46,353 nucleotides of DNA from Priapulus caudatus (taxonomy: Eukaryota; Priapulida; Priapulimorpha; Priapulimorphida; Priapulidae): the NCBI RefSeq assembly GCF_000485595.1, contig NW_014577370.1, positions 179,151 to 225,503 of the forward strand, written 5' to 3'. A program made the position numbers and the translations under genes. Shown here one piece after another: positions 10,501-20,500 of this stretch. Below the pieces are notes generated by a model, which saw only the letters and a program-made list of their open reading frames with translations, did no database searches and was not told the origin of the DNA. Each line of letters opens with the position of its first letter. Positions within the stretch are counted from its first letter, which is position 1.

Positions 10501-12120
10501 GCCCCCTTCCTGCTCCTATCCTCTCCCTTCTCTCCGGCTCCCTCCACACCCAGCCTCTCCCCTGCCCCCTTCCTTCCTCCACCCTCCAGCCATTCCCCTC
10601 TCCCTTTCTCTCCTCTCTGCTCGCATCATCTCGCACCCCTTGACGTTCTCCTTTCCATCTCTCCTCCTGTTCTGAACAATCATCTCTTCTCACCTCCCCC
10701 CCTAGGCCCTGCGTCTCACGTACGACCCCTGCGACAACTGGCCTCCTCTCCCTCTCTCCCTAGCCACGCTTCCTACCTTCCCACCCCTCCTACCTCCCCA
10801 CTCCTGCTCTAGCGACCCTCCTTCTCCTCCACTTTCTCCTGTTACTCCACCACCCGGCTCTCCCCTCCTCCTTCTCGCACCAGCTTTATCTCCCAGTATC
10901 CCACCCCTCGTCTCCTCCACGCACGCCCGGTTCTCCCCTCCTTCTTTACCCTCCATCCCCTTCTCCACGCCAGCTCTTCCCCGCTCACATCTACTCTCAT
11001 CCCCTCCTCGATCCTTCTTCAGCACCCACTTTCTCTCTCCATCTCTCTCTCTCTCTCCCCTCTCGTCCTCCTCTCTCGCTCTGCTTTCTCCCCCCCACCC
11101 CACTTCTCGCCTTCTTCCTCCTATCTACTCACTCCTTTTCTTCTCTCTCTCCTCTCCTCTCATCTCCTCCTCTCCTCCCCTCTCACCACACTTCTCCTTC
11201 TCCTCCTCCCCCTCCCTCTCGCTCCATCCCGACCTCTCCCTCTCCCCCTCCTTTCCTCTCCCTCCTCCTACCCACTCAGCCTTTCTCCTTCCTCCTTTCA
11301 CCCCCACCAGTCTTTCCCTCTCTCTCCTCATCTCGCTCTGCTCTCCTCAATCTCATCCACCTCTTGGTCCCTTCATTCCTTCCCCTTTTCCCCTCCTCCT
11401 TCCCCACGCAGCTTCTCCCCCTCCTCTCTCCACCAGCTTCTCCCTTCCGCTCTCTCCTCTCTCCTCTATTCCCCCACCTAGCTCCCCTTCTCCCCCTCCT
11501 CTCTCCCCTTCCTCCCGTCGCCACCCCCGACTTCTCCCCCCCTTCCTCCTTCCTCACCCAGCTTATTCCCTTCTCCCCCTCGCTCCTCCCACCAGCTCCG
11601 CCCCTCCTCCCTTCCCCCCCTACACACTCTCCCCTCCTCCTTTCTCCACCACCCTCTCCTTCTCCCCCTTCCTTCCTTCCCACACCCAGCTTCTCCCCGC
11701 TCCTCCGCAGCACAACCTTCTCCCTTCTGCCGCCTCCTAACAATCCTCAGCTTCACTTCCTCTCTCCTCGTCCCTCCTTATTCCCCTTCCTCCCCTCCCC
11801 CCTTCTTCCCCCTCCCCCTCCACCTAGCCTCCTGCCCCATTTCCCCTCGCCTTCTTCCGCCCTTCTCCTTCTCCGCACCCAGCTGCTACCCTCCTGCTCT
11901 CTCACCACCTCTCCCCCTCCACCGACCTCCTTCTCCTGCCTTCTCTGCTGCTCTCCCCTCCTCCTCCTTTCACTTCACTAGTTCCTCCCCTCTCTTCTCA
12001 CACTACTCTGCTCCTCTCTCCCTTTCTCCTCCTCCCTGTTCCTCCTCTCTCTCCATCCAGCTTCCTCTTCCTCCCTGCTCCTTCTCACTCCACCTTTCCT
12101 TCCCTTCTCCCCCTTCCTGC
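7600..12120. repeat. 4.5 kb polypyrimidine (C/T) tract
   Basis: The plus strand is almost entirely C and T for about 4.5 kb, most strictly after 9,400. Units such as ccttctccaccagcttctcccc recur. The first part (7,940-9,290) is mixed with CTG/GCT triplets. The matching tract in the second core (37,477-38,102) is only about 0.6 kb with the same unit, so the array is highly length-variable. Pyrimidine strands of this kind can form triplex DNA. The long Ser/Pro/Leu-rich or Glu/Gly/Arg-rich frames it creates are not evidence of genes. Confidence 0.9.
7940..8130. repeat. CTG/GCT trinucleotide cluster
   Basis: Runs of ctgctgctgctg interrupted by other triplets. A second similar cluster lies at 9,128-9,290. 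Both are within the pyrimidine-rich tract. Confidence 0.6.
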
Positions 12121-12549
12121 GTGTGCGGTGTGCGTATGTCGTCGTGTGCGTGTGACCCAGAGCACCAAGCAAGCATAACTTGATTTATAAATCAGCGATT
12201 TAATCATGCCTGATCCCAATGTGGACAATCGGCGTCTAATTCGGCTGCCGCCTCGTTCTGCATTCGTTCTCCCTCGCTTCGAGAACTATTATCATTTACG
12301 AAAAGTCGCTCCTCCTGAAAACGAATTACATAACTTATAAAAAATTTAAGAACTAATTAAGATTATATTTACAATTTAAACAGCGAAAATAAAAGGAAAA
12401 CCTGGTTTATGATTTTATCATTTATGTTCAGTCTCCACAACAGCAATCTGGACATTCAGGTCCTACATTCTATTTTCCAATATATTTCGCCTCCTCTTCC
12501 TCTCCTCATATATATATAAATTCATTGATATATTAATATATATATAATA
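12121..12549. other. Unassigned AT-rich spacer
   Basis: Mostly non-repetitive sequence between two simple-repeat tracts, ending in a TA-rich stretch (12,505-12,555). No coding frame or RNA gene is seen. Confidence 0.4.
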
Positions 12550-13092
12550 TTATAACACACTCTACACCACACGTCCACATCCAGCACCACACACACACAC
12601 TACCATCCACCATCACACACACACCACTCCTCTTCCTCTCAACACACCATCACTACGCTATCCTACCACACACATCGTCTTCTGGCTCTCTCTCTCTCCA
12701 CACTACCACATAATTCTCTCTCTCTCTTCTCTCCCCTCCACATTACCACCCCCCTCCCACACACACATCACACACAACCCTACACACACAGACACAACAC
12801 CATCACCACACATCACCCCCCTCCCCACCCCCCCCACCAACACACACACACACACTCTACACAAACACACACTCTCCACACACACACTACACACACACAT
12901 TCTCCCACACAATCTATCGCCTCACACACACACATCACACCAACGCCACACTACAACACACACAATACACACACCACCACAATGGAGAGTCCACATCACA
13001 CACCAGCACACAACACACTCATCACTCCTCTCTTCTCTCTCACCACACTACACTCCCATCTACACACACACACAGTGACACACACGCTCGCG
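12550..13092. repeat. CA/CT-rich simple-repeat tract
   Basis: About 540 bases are dominated by (CA)n with (CT)n and C-runs. The plus strand is nearly free of G. The open frame on the opposite strand (Cys/Val-rich) is a repeat artefact. Confidence 0.8.
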
Positions 13093-13254
13093 CGATGATT
13101 GGGTGTCGTCGCTGAAGTAATAATAATGAAAGTTATATTAGCCATTATATTGTGCTAGAGGTAATATTATGGAGATGTATGATCAACCTTTATTATGATA
13201 TTTTTATATAATCTCGGTCAAATTATACTTTATTATATATGTGTATTATATATA

Positions 13255-14045
13255 TTTCCGATGGCGATATGCGCACGTGCTATTTGACATATAGTATTGT
13301 ATATACAGCAGCCTCTCTTAAATGAATGAAAAAGCATTTCGTTGAAATTATACTTTAAATTTGAGAGCACGTGTGCACCCGTCACTTTAATAATTATAAG
13401 TTTTTCAGCAACACAAAATTTTGCTGTACCATAGTTCGAGACAAGTGTACACACATTTGCAGTATCTTCCTTAACAAATAATTTGTTAGAATTAAAATTG
13501 AGAGCAAATTTTCGTCGCTGGAGTTGGATATCAGAAATAAACCCCACCGTTAATACTAATAGGTGCCCTGGTTGATAATGCGCAGTAATGAAATTACAAT
13601 TGTCTAATCTAATGGATGGTGATATATGTATGACCTACTACATAATAGATAGTGTTGTATGTACAACAGCCTGTAATAAATAAATGATATAGTATTTTGT
13701 TAAAATTATACTTTTAATGCGGAGAGCATATACCTACCCGTCACTTTAATCGTCATGTATTCCAGCGGCATCAAATTTCGCTGTACTGTAGTAGGAGACA
13801 CATGTTCGCGCATACCCACTAACTTCCTACCAAAATGAAATTTCGTTTAAATTGTACTTTTAAAGTGGAGGGTCAATACTCCTCGCAATAGTTTGACTTG
13901 AAAAATAAGCCCAGATGACTCCATTTGATGATGGTGGGGCGCTCTCACTGAGGGAACACTAATGAAATTTAGATTAGCCAATAGATGGCGATACGTGTGC
14001 AACATGACACGTGTGTCAAGCAGAATATATATATATTAATTGAAA
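13255..14045. repeat. Diverged tandem repeat, unit ~360 bases
   Basis: Two full units and the start of a third are seen: gatggcgatatg at 13,260, gatggtgatata at 13,615 and gatggcgatacg at 13,985. In between, each unit carries aaattatactttt, cccgtcactttaat and an aaatttcgctgtac-like block in the same order. It looks like an old AT-rich satellite or tandem duplication. Confidence 0.65.
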
Positions 14046-14214
14046 TGGGTCAGTGAAGTTAGCGCCCATGCACTTCCCAGTTCCCAGTTTCTTATTCAAC
14101 TAAGGAACTAGTAACTAGGCAAAGCAGTTAATTACAATTTGGCCGAATAAGTAACTATAGTAACTATTTTGCCTAGTTACCAGTTCCCCAGTTCCTTATT
14201 CGAATAATAATTTA

Positions 14215-15870
14215 GGGGTAGATTCATCAAGCTGCGTACGCAAAATATTTTGCGTAAATCTTGTGTACGCAATCGACGTTGCTTAGTTGCGATTCATCAA
14301 CACAGCTATTTAGTAAATTTGCGTACGATTTCGCGTACGCAAGCGAGGCCGTTTTAGGTGCGATTCATCAAAGCTAAAATTACGTAAACCTTTGGCGTAA
14401 CTCTACAGCGAGCTGACGAGGTGCCGTAAAACCAGCGTCGAAATTTCCGCAGTGTGTTTCCCAGCATACCGCGCAGCATGCATTATTTATTGGAAGAAAA
14501 CATGATAAAATGTACTCACTCAACTAAAAATAAATAAATAATAAACTACGCATACTAACACAGACAGGCGGCGCCATTTGAGCGCTTCTTTTGTCATAAG
14601 CTAGGCTCTGTTCTTTCGTTAATCGCAGTAGTTCGTAGTTAGCCGTGTACGTGTCACCGCAACGACACGTGCTACGTGCACACGCACGCACTGTTACGCT
14701 TGCACACGCACGTCTGAGCAAGTGTACGTGCACAACGGCACCGTGCGACTAAGCACGCACGGCACGCACGTGTAGCGTGCACACGCACGGCACGCCCGTG
14801 TCACGTCACACGCACGCCACGCACGTGGTACGTGCACACGCACAGGTCGTGCTACGTGCACAGCACAGCACGCACGCACGTGCACATGCAACGCACGCAC
14901 GCACGCCACGCGCGCCCATGTAACGTTACACACGCACGCACGTCAACACGCACGCCACGCGAAGGGGGGCGTGTACGTACACGCACGCACTCACGGACAC
15001 GTGTACGTGTAACTCGCACAAGCACGCACGCACGATGTACGTCCAACGTACGCAGCGCCCGCTGTACGTAGCACCGCACGCACGCACGTGTACCTACACA
15101 CGCACGCACGCACGTGTACGTGCACGAAGCACGCACGTGTACGGTGCACACGCACGTGACGTGTTACGTGCACACACACGCACGCACGTGCACAAGCACG
15201 CACGCACGGCCCGATCGTAGCGTGCACACCACGCCGCGCGCCGTGTGCGTGCAAACGACACCGCACGACGGCACGTGTACGTCCGCCACGCACGGCGGCC
15301 TGTGTAGTACACACGCAGCACCGTGTCGTCACACGCCACGCACGGCCTGTGTACGTACACACGCACTCACGCAGCGCTACTGCACACACGACATGGCGGC
15401 GACACGTGCACATGCACGCACGACAGCCACCACCGTGTACGTGCACCACGGCACACACGCGAACCGCACGTGGTACGTACACACGCACGCACGCACGTTG
15501 TACGTGTGCTGACTTTCATGGAGTGTTTGAACGCAATCATACAAACGAAATGAGACACTATCACATTCCCCAGCACTCATAGTAGACGACGAGACGACGT
15601 AGACAGCCATGATGGTTTTAAATACAAGAGGCGTCTGTGTCCGGTATCCATTGGTATGTGTCGCACAGTGTGATTTGTTTTATGCTAGCCACAGCCCTCC
15701 ACGCCAGCAGCCACGATCGTATGTGAGGTGTTACACTGGAATTCATCAACTTGGTTGTGTACGCAGGTGCACGCTGCTTGATGAATCGCACCTACGAGCT
15801 TTGCGTACGTACTTCCGTAGAAACTCCGGATGTACGCCATAGACTTACGCAACTTGATGAATCCGGCCCC
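14215..15870 (+). mobile_element. Inner element, copy 1 (GGGG..GATTCATCAAG ends)
   Basis: Bounded by GGGGTAGATTCATCAAG at 14,215 and the inverted CTTGATGAATCCGGCCCC at 15,853-15,870. gattcatcaa recurs near each end (14,221, 14,291, 14,362, and inverted at 15,780 and 15,853), like subterminal binding sites. The middle is the CACG-rich array. No coding gene is present: the Thr/His/Ala-rich frames come from the array. Confidence 0.65.
14640..15510. repeat. CACGCACGTGTACGTGCA array (alternating Pu/Py)
   Basis: About 870 bases of near-uninterrupted alternating purine-pyrimidine sequence, built from cacgcacgcacg runs and the self-complementary pieces cgtgtacg and acgtgcac. Such sequence has high Z-DNA and cruciform potential. 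The opposite-strand equivalent is at 16,775-17,790. Confidence 0.8.
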
Positions 15871-16423
15871 TGGGGAGCGTACCAGTATGCTAGCCTGTAG
15901 GCCGCGGCCTACACTTTTTTGGCACAGTTATCTTTTTTTTTACACAGCCTAATTCAAAATCATAAGCTTGCTGATACAAGTTTAAGGAGTCTAGGTAAGA
16001 GACTAACTATTGAGAATGACGTCGCAGAATAGTGGCTAAATTAGGTGACTACGCTATTCTCTGTGTCCTCTAGGCTGTCATTCTAATCGCGTGCCGTTTC
16101 ATTCAAACACTTATACCCGCCGAAAAGCTAGGATCCGATCTTGTCGTCTTTTTTAACATTATTGAACTCGTTCCGTAACAGCTATTGTAACGTCGTTTTG
16201 TATTTTTTTGGTGTTTAAAAGTGAAATTGAATAGGTGTCTAGAAGTAAGGCAAGAGGTCACGCGCGTAAACCAGAATGAACACCGGGAAGGGCGTTTCCG
16301 GCATCTGGGGGGTTTGTTAAAACCAAAATTTTCTTGTCCGAGCCTCCGCCGCTAAACCGATGGTGGCGCTGCGCTGCAGATAGTCGTGCCTACAACTTTG
16401 AAAATCTCTGGCTACGCCCTGCA
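15871..16423. mobile_element. Spacer between the inner elements, possible hAT-like MITE
   Basis: The left edge reads ctggggagcgtaccag, and the right edge ctctggctacgccctgcagg is its approximate inverse. CAGGGGCGTAGCCAG-type ends are common in non-autonomous hAT elements. The interior is non-coding. This could be a MITE inserted between, or carried with, the two inner elements. Confidence 0.45.
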
Positions 16424-18213
16424 GGGCCGGATTCATGCAACGTTGCTAAAGTTATGCGTACACGGAGTTTCTAACGAGTACGTAAGCAAGCTCGTAGCGT
16501 GCGATTCATCAACGCAGCGTAGCCTGGCGTACGGCAAATGTTGATGACATTCCAGTGTAAACCCACTCGCCGATCGGGTGGCTGTGGCTGTGGAGGGGTG
16601 CTGCCATAGCATAAACGCATCACACTGTGCGACCACATACCATAGAACCGAACAGACGCTCTCTTTGTATTTAAACCATATGGCTCGTCTAGTCGTCTCG
16701 TCTGTCTACATGAGTGCTGGGGATGTGATAGTGTTCCTCATTTTCGTTTTATGATTGCGTTCAACACTCATGAAAGCAGCCACCACGTACACGTGCGTGC
16801 GTGCGTGTGGTACGTACCGTGCGTGCGGTGTGTGGTCGGGCTGTGCACCGTACACGTGTCGGTGTGCGTGCCGTGGGCAGTGCACGTGGTGCGTGTGTGT
16901 GTAACAGGTACACGCGTGCGTGAGTGCGTGTGTAGCGTACAGAAGCGTGCGTGCGTGTGTACGTACACGTGCGTGCGTGTGTACTTACACAGGCGTGCGG
17001 TTGCCGTGTGCACGATACACGGTGCGTGCGTGCGTGCGTTTGCGACGTACACGGGCGCGCAGTGCATGCGTTGCAGTACACGGCCGTGGGTGCGTGCATG
17101 TGCACGGCGTGCGTGGTGCCGTAGTAGCTGCTGCACGTTACACGGGACGTGCGTGTGCGCACGTTACCAGCGTGGCGTGCGACTGTCACGTACACGTGCG
17201 TGCAGTGTCTGTGTTCGTGTGTGTTTTACGTACAACGGCGCGTGCGTACGTGTGGCACGTACATGCGTGCTGTGCGTGCTGTGTGCGTGTACACGTACAC
17301 GTGACGTGCGTGCGTCGCGTGTGTACGTACACGTGGCGTGCGTGCGCGTGTGTGCGCGCGCTGCGTGTGTACATACATGTGCGTCCCCTGGCGTGCGTGT
17401 GCACAGTACATCGTGTAGTGCGTAGCGTGCATGGTTCACGTATACGTGGCGTGCGTGCGTTGAGTGTGCACGTACACGTTGCGTGCGGGCGTGTGTTACG
17501 TAGCATAGGGCGCGTGCGTGCGTGCCGTGTGCGTGCATTGTCAGTGCTGCCGTGCGTGCTGTGCGTAACGTGAGTGCGTGCGTGCGACCGTACACGGTGC
17601 GTGCGTGCGTGTGTACCGTAACACGGGCGTGGCGTGGCGTGTGCACGATTACACGTGCGTGCGATGCGTGCTTGATGCACGTGTGCGTAAGCTGCACCGT
17701 ACACGTACGTGCGTTGTGGCACGTACAAGTGCGCTGCGTGTGCACGTACACAGTGCGTGCCCCGCGTGTACAACGTACACGGCTTAACTACGAACTTCGC
17801 TATTATAACAGAAACAGATGGCTAGCTATGACAAAAGAGCGGTCAAAGGCGCGCGCACTGTCTGTGTAGTATGGTAATTATTTATTTTGTTTTTGTTCGA
17901 GTAGTATTTTTATAATGTTTTCGTCAATAATAATGCACCCTGCTTGCGGATGTGGAAAACACCTGCAGGAAATTTTCGAGTGTTTACGCGCATATCCGTC
18001 CATAGCTCGTGTAGAGCTTACGCCAAAGGTTTAAGGTAAATTATTAGCTTGATGAATCGTACCTTAAAACGGCCTCGCGTTGGTACGGCGAAATCAGTAC
18101 GCCAATTTACTAAAATAGCTGCTGTTGATAAATCGCAACTAAGGCAACGTCGATTGCTTACACAAGATTTACGCAAAATTATTTTGCGTACGCACCTTGA
18201 TGAATCTACCCCC
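16424..18213 (-). mobile_element. Inner element, copy 2 (inverted)
   Basis: Reverse complement of copy 1. It begins gggccggattcatg and ends cttgatgaatctacccc at 18,197-18,213. The unique segment with gagtgctggggatgtgatag (16,711) matches the inverse of 15,560-15,590. The array is present in its GTGCGTGC orientation. Copies differ by scattered indels. Confidence 0.65.
16775..17790. repeat. GTGCGTGCACGTACAC array (alternating Pu/Py)
   Basis: About 1 kb of alternating purine-pyrimidine sequence, the inverted counterpart of 14,640-15,510. Together they could form a very long hairpin. The Cys/Val/Arg-rich frames it produces are artefacts. Confidence 0.8.
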
Positions 18214-18682
18214 TCGAACTAGTAATAAGGCAAGCAGTTCCAGTCCCGAGTTCGAAAGCAACATGAATTGGCAACTTGGTAACTAGGCAAAATACACCAT
18301 TTATGTAATCAGTTTAACAGTTAGTCCGATACCCAGCTATTAATCCAGTTACCGAGTTCGAAATATACAAGCTTCGAATAAATGTGTGGCAGAAGAGTTG
18401 ATTTGGCCGAATAAGTAACGTAAGTAAGTATTTTGCTGCCTTAGTTCCAGTTTCCCAATTCAATGTTGCATTTCGAACTGGGAACTGCATGGTAACGTGC
18501 TTTTGGCTACGTTACTAGTGCTTTATCTGTAAGGAACTGAAACTGGGAACTCGTACTGGCTTTGCATAAGTTACTAGTTCTTATTCGCCTAAGAACTGGA
18601 ACTGGGAACTCGGTAACTGGCTTGGCCTAGTTAGATAGTTCCTTATTACGAAAATAGATGGGAACTGGGACTAACTTCCCTG

Positions 18683-19550
18683 AAGCTAATTGAAATGCAT
18701 ATTGTTAAACAATTTACGCTCTCAGAAGAATGGGACCACCAATACTGATCAGCGTTAGCAGTAGGACATTAAAGCGAACCCCGATGTTCTCGTTTAAAAT
18801 AATGATTGGATGTCCGCTGCTGGCGTGAATAACGTTGAACACTACTTCAAATAGAACCCCATTTATCCAGCAAATTATATCGTTATTTGTACAGCGATAG
18901 GCAATCGTTTCCTGCGAAAATTATGCCGAAGATACCACTAATATAGTAATACGATAGACACAGATGAACATTGGCAAGCGCTGTAGTAGCTCACGGGGCT
19001 AGCTGGCAAGGGCAGAAGCTACGGCGAGCGCCTTCTCGTTCCATGTTTCGTCTGTGCAAGACGCCTCTCTGACATGTCAAATAAAATCTAATTACATATT
19101 ATGATGTCTGTGTGACGATCCTACTCTACGGCCGCCACATAGGCCTGCTAGCACCTTGGATGGCGGAGATCGATTTAACTCCATGGCATATTAGGCTAAC
19201 GCAAATCTCGAATTTTGCGATGCTAGTTTCTAATCGAGCGAGCCACCTCGGGACAGAACGGCAAGTCACGTCCGTTGACGTTAGTACTTGCAGCCATCCA
19301 CCAATTACGGGCGTCTAACACGGCGTGCGTCACACGTCGAGCGGCGGAAACGTGTTGGCGTAAGCTGGCTCTAAACAAATAGCACGTCTATGCAGCTTGC
19401 TGGCCGCGGCGACCTCACGGAACAGGGCAAATAGACGACTCCCAATTACCGTTCTTTAACCTGCTGACGCCCACATGCGCCTGGCGGCGTATCGTACTCT
19501 CCAAATTCAATACTGTGTCAGTGAGGTTTAAGCAGCGTTTTCAGCTCTGT
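18683..19550. other. Upstream region of the Gly-rich gene
   Basis: Non-coding, but closely matched by 38,150-39,000 with small indels, for example ctacggccgccacataggcctgcta and ttgcgatgctagtttctaatcgagcgag in both. Retention in both cores fits the 5' flank of the gene below. Confidence 0.5.
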
Positions 19551-19551
19551 T

Positions 19552-19645
19552 TACTTCTAATTAATGTGTCCTAATTAATAGCAAATGCGGGTGGCGCAAT
19601 GAGTAGTGGTCCGTATAAAATCCCTGCGACCAGAGTTCACCTGCC
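19552..19645 (+). promoter_or_regulatory. Promoter of the Gly-rich secreted protein gene
   Basis: A TATA box (tataaaat, 19,614-19,621) lies about 30 bases before the inferred start region near ctgcagtcgttg (19,652). Two taattaat sites (about 19,558 and 19,572), potential homeodomain-binding sequences, stand 40-60 bases upstream. The second copy keeps the TATA box (39,031-39,038), the taattaat pair and a CCAAT box (39,013-39,017, reading gcaat here). The transcription start is inferred. Confidence 0.6.
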
Positions 19646-19784
19646 ATAAAACTGCAGTCGTTGAGCGGCAGGCGCAGAGGACGCCCAGCTAGTTAAGAAG
19701 GTACGAAGTCGCTGATGGACAGAAAGCGTGAGCCGAAGAGAGGGCCGCGAGACAGCGATCGAACGAGAGATAGAACAACATAGA

Positions 19785-19819
19785 GAGGAGAGACGAGAGA
19801 GAGAGAGAGAGAGAATGAC

Positions 19820-19888
<69 letters not shown>

Positions 19889-19899
19889 GAGCGAGAGAG

Positions 19900-19941
<42 letters not shown>

Positions 19942-19968
19942 CGAGAGAGCGAAAGAGAGAGACACACA
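19785..19968. repeat. (GA)n microsatellite
   Basis: About 180 bases of gagaga with occasional C. The matching place in the second copy (39,187-39,610) has a broken GA tract with about 200 bases of non-repeat insertion. Confidence 0.9.
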
Positions 19969-20139
19969 GAGTAGGCAATGCTACTGTTTTTATCATTGTA
20001 TTTTTTCTATTATGTCTTAATGTGCTGATGTGTGCGTGCATGTGTGTACCGATGGGCGGGAGGGCTTGATTGAGTACGTGCATGCGCGCACGCGAGCGTG
20101 TGTAAGCGCGTGTATGTGCGCGCGTGCGAGTGTGTGCAT

Positions 20140-20375
20140 GGTTGGATAGCCGGACGGACGGGTGTATAGATGGATGGATGGACGGATGGATGGATGACGG
20201 GTGGATGGATATATGAACGGATGGATGGATGGATGGATTGACGGGCGGACGGACGGACGGACGGACGGACGGACGAAGACGGACGGACAGATGGATGTGT
20301 GGATGGATGGATGGCGGTCGGACTGACAGACGAACGGACAGAGAGATGGATGGATGGATGTATGGATAAAGGTAT
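20140..20375. repeat. (GGAT/GGAC)n tetranucleotide array
   Basis: Runs of ggatggatggac and ggacggacggac. The second copy (39,810-40,050) is similar but more interrupted. Confidence 0.85.
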
Positions 20376-20500
20376 CGTGCGGTAAATTTTGCTAGATTGA
20401 GGTAATCAGTTTGTAAACAAACTAATAAGGATACATTTGTATTATTTCAGTCCACACCAGTATCGATTTAGGTGCAACAAGAGATACTAACTGAAGCAGG

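Larger units (their letters stand above)
14051..18682. mobile_element. Fold-back composite element with target-site duplication
   Basis: The outer ends are inverted: cagtgaagttag at 14,051 against ctaacttccctg at 18,671-18,682. Each is followed inward by arrays of gttcc/ggaac units (agttccttattcgaataagg, taactaggcaaa). The direct repeat taattgaaatg stands just outside both ends (14,036 and 18,689), as expected of a target-site duplication. Inside lie two inverted 1.7 kb elements around a 0.55 kb spacer. No transposase gene is seen. Long arms with internal tandem repeats recall FB/Galileo-type fold-back transposons, but the family is not established. Confidence 0.65.
19701..20450 (+). other. 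5' UTR intron of the Gly-rich gene
   Basis: A donor (aag|gtacga, 19,701) follows a short non-coding first exon. A strong acceptor (attatttcag, 20,441-20,450) is preceded by an actaat branch-point-like sequence at 20,421. Both sites are kept in the second copy (39,110 and 40,134). The intron is filled by GA and GGAT/GGAC repeats. Confidence 0.6.

Noticed and set aside
7525-11103. Long Ser/Pro/Leu-rich frames on the plus strand and Glu/Gly/Arg-rich frames on the minus strand
   Set aside because: They exist because a C/T-only strand cannot spell stop codons easily. There is no domain, splice context or conserved frame with the second tract.
14832-17869. Thr/His/Arg-rich and Cys/Val/Arg-rich frames of up to 220 codons
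   Set aside because: Products of the alternating CACG/GTGC arrays; several overlapping frames on both strands are equally open.
19637-20083. Ser/Leu- and Glu/Arg-rich frames
   Set aside because: Translations of the (GA)n microsatellite inside the 5' UTR intron of the Gly-rich gene.
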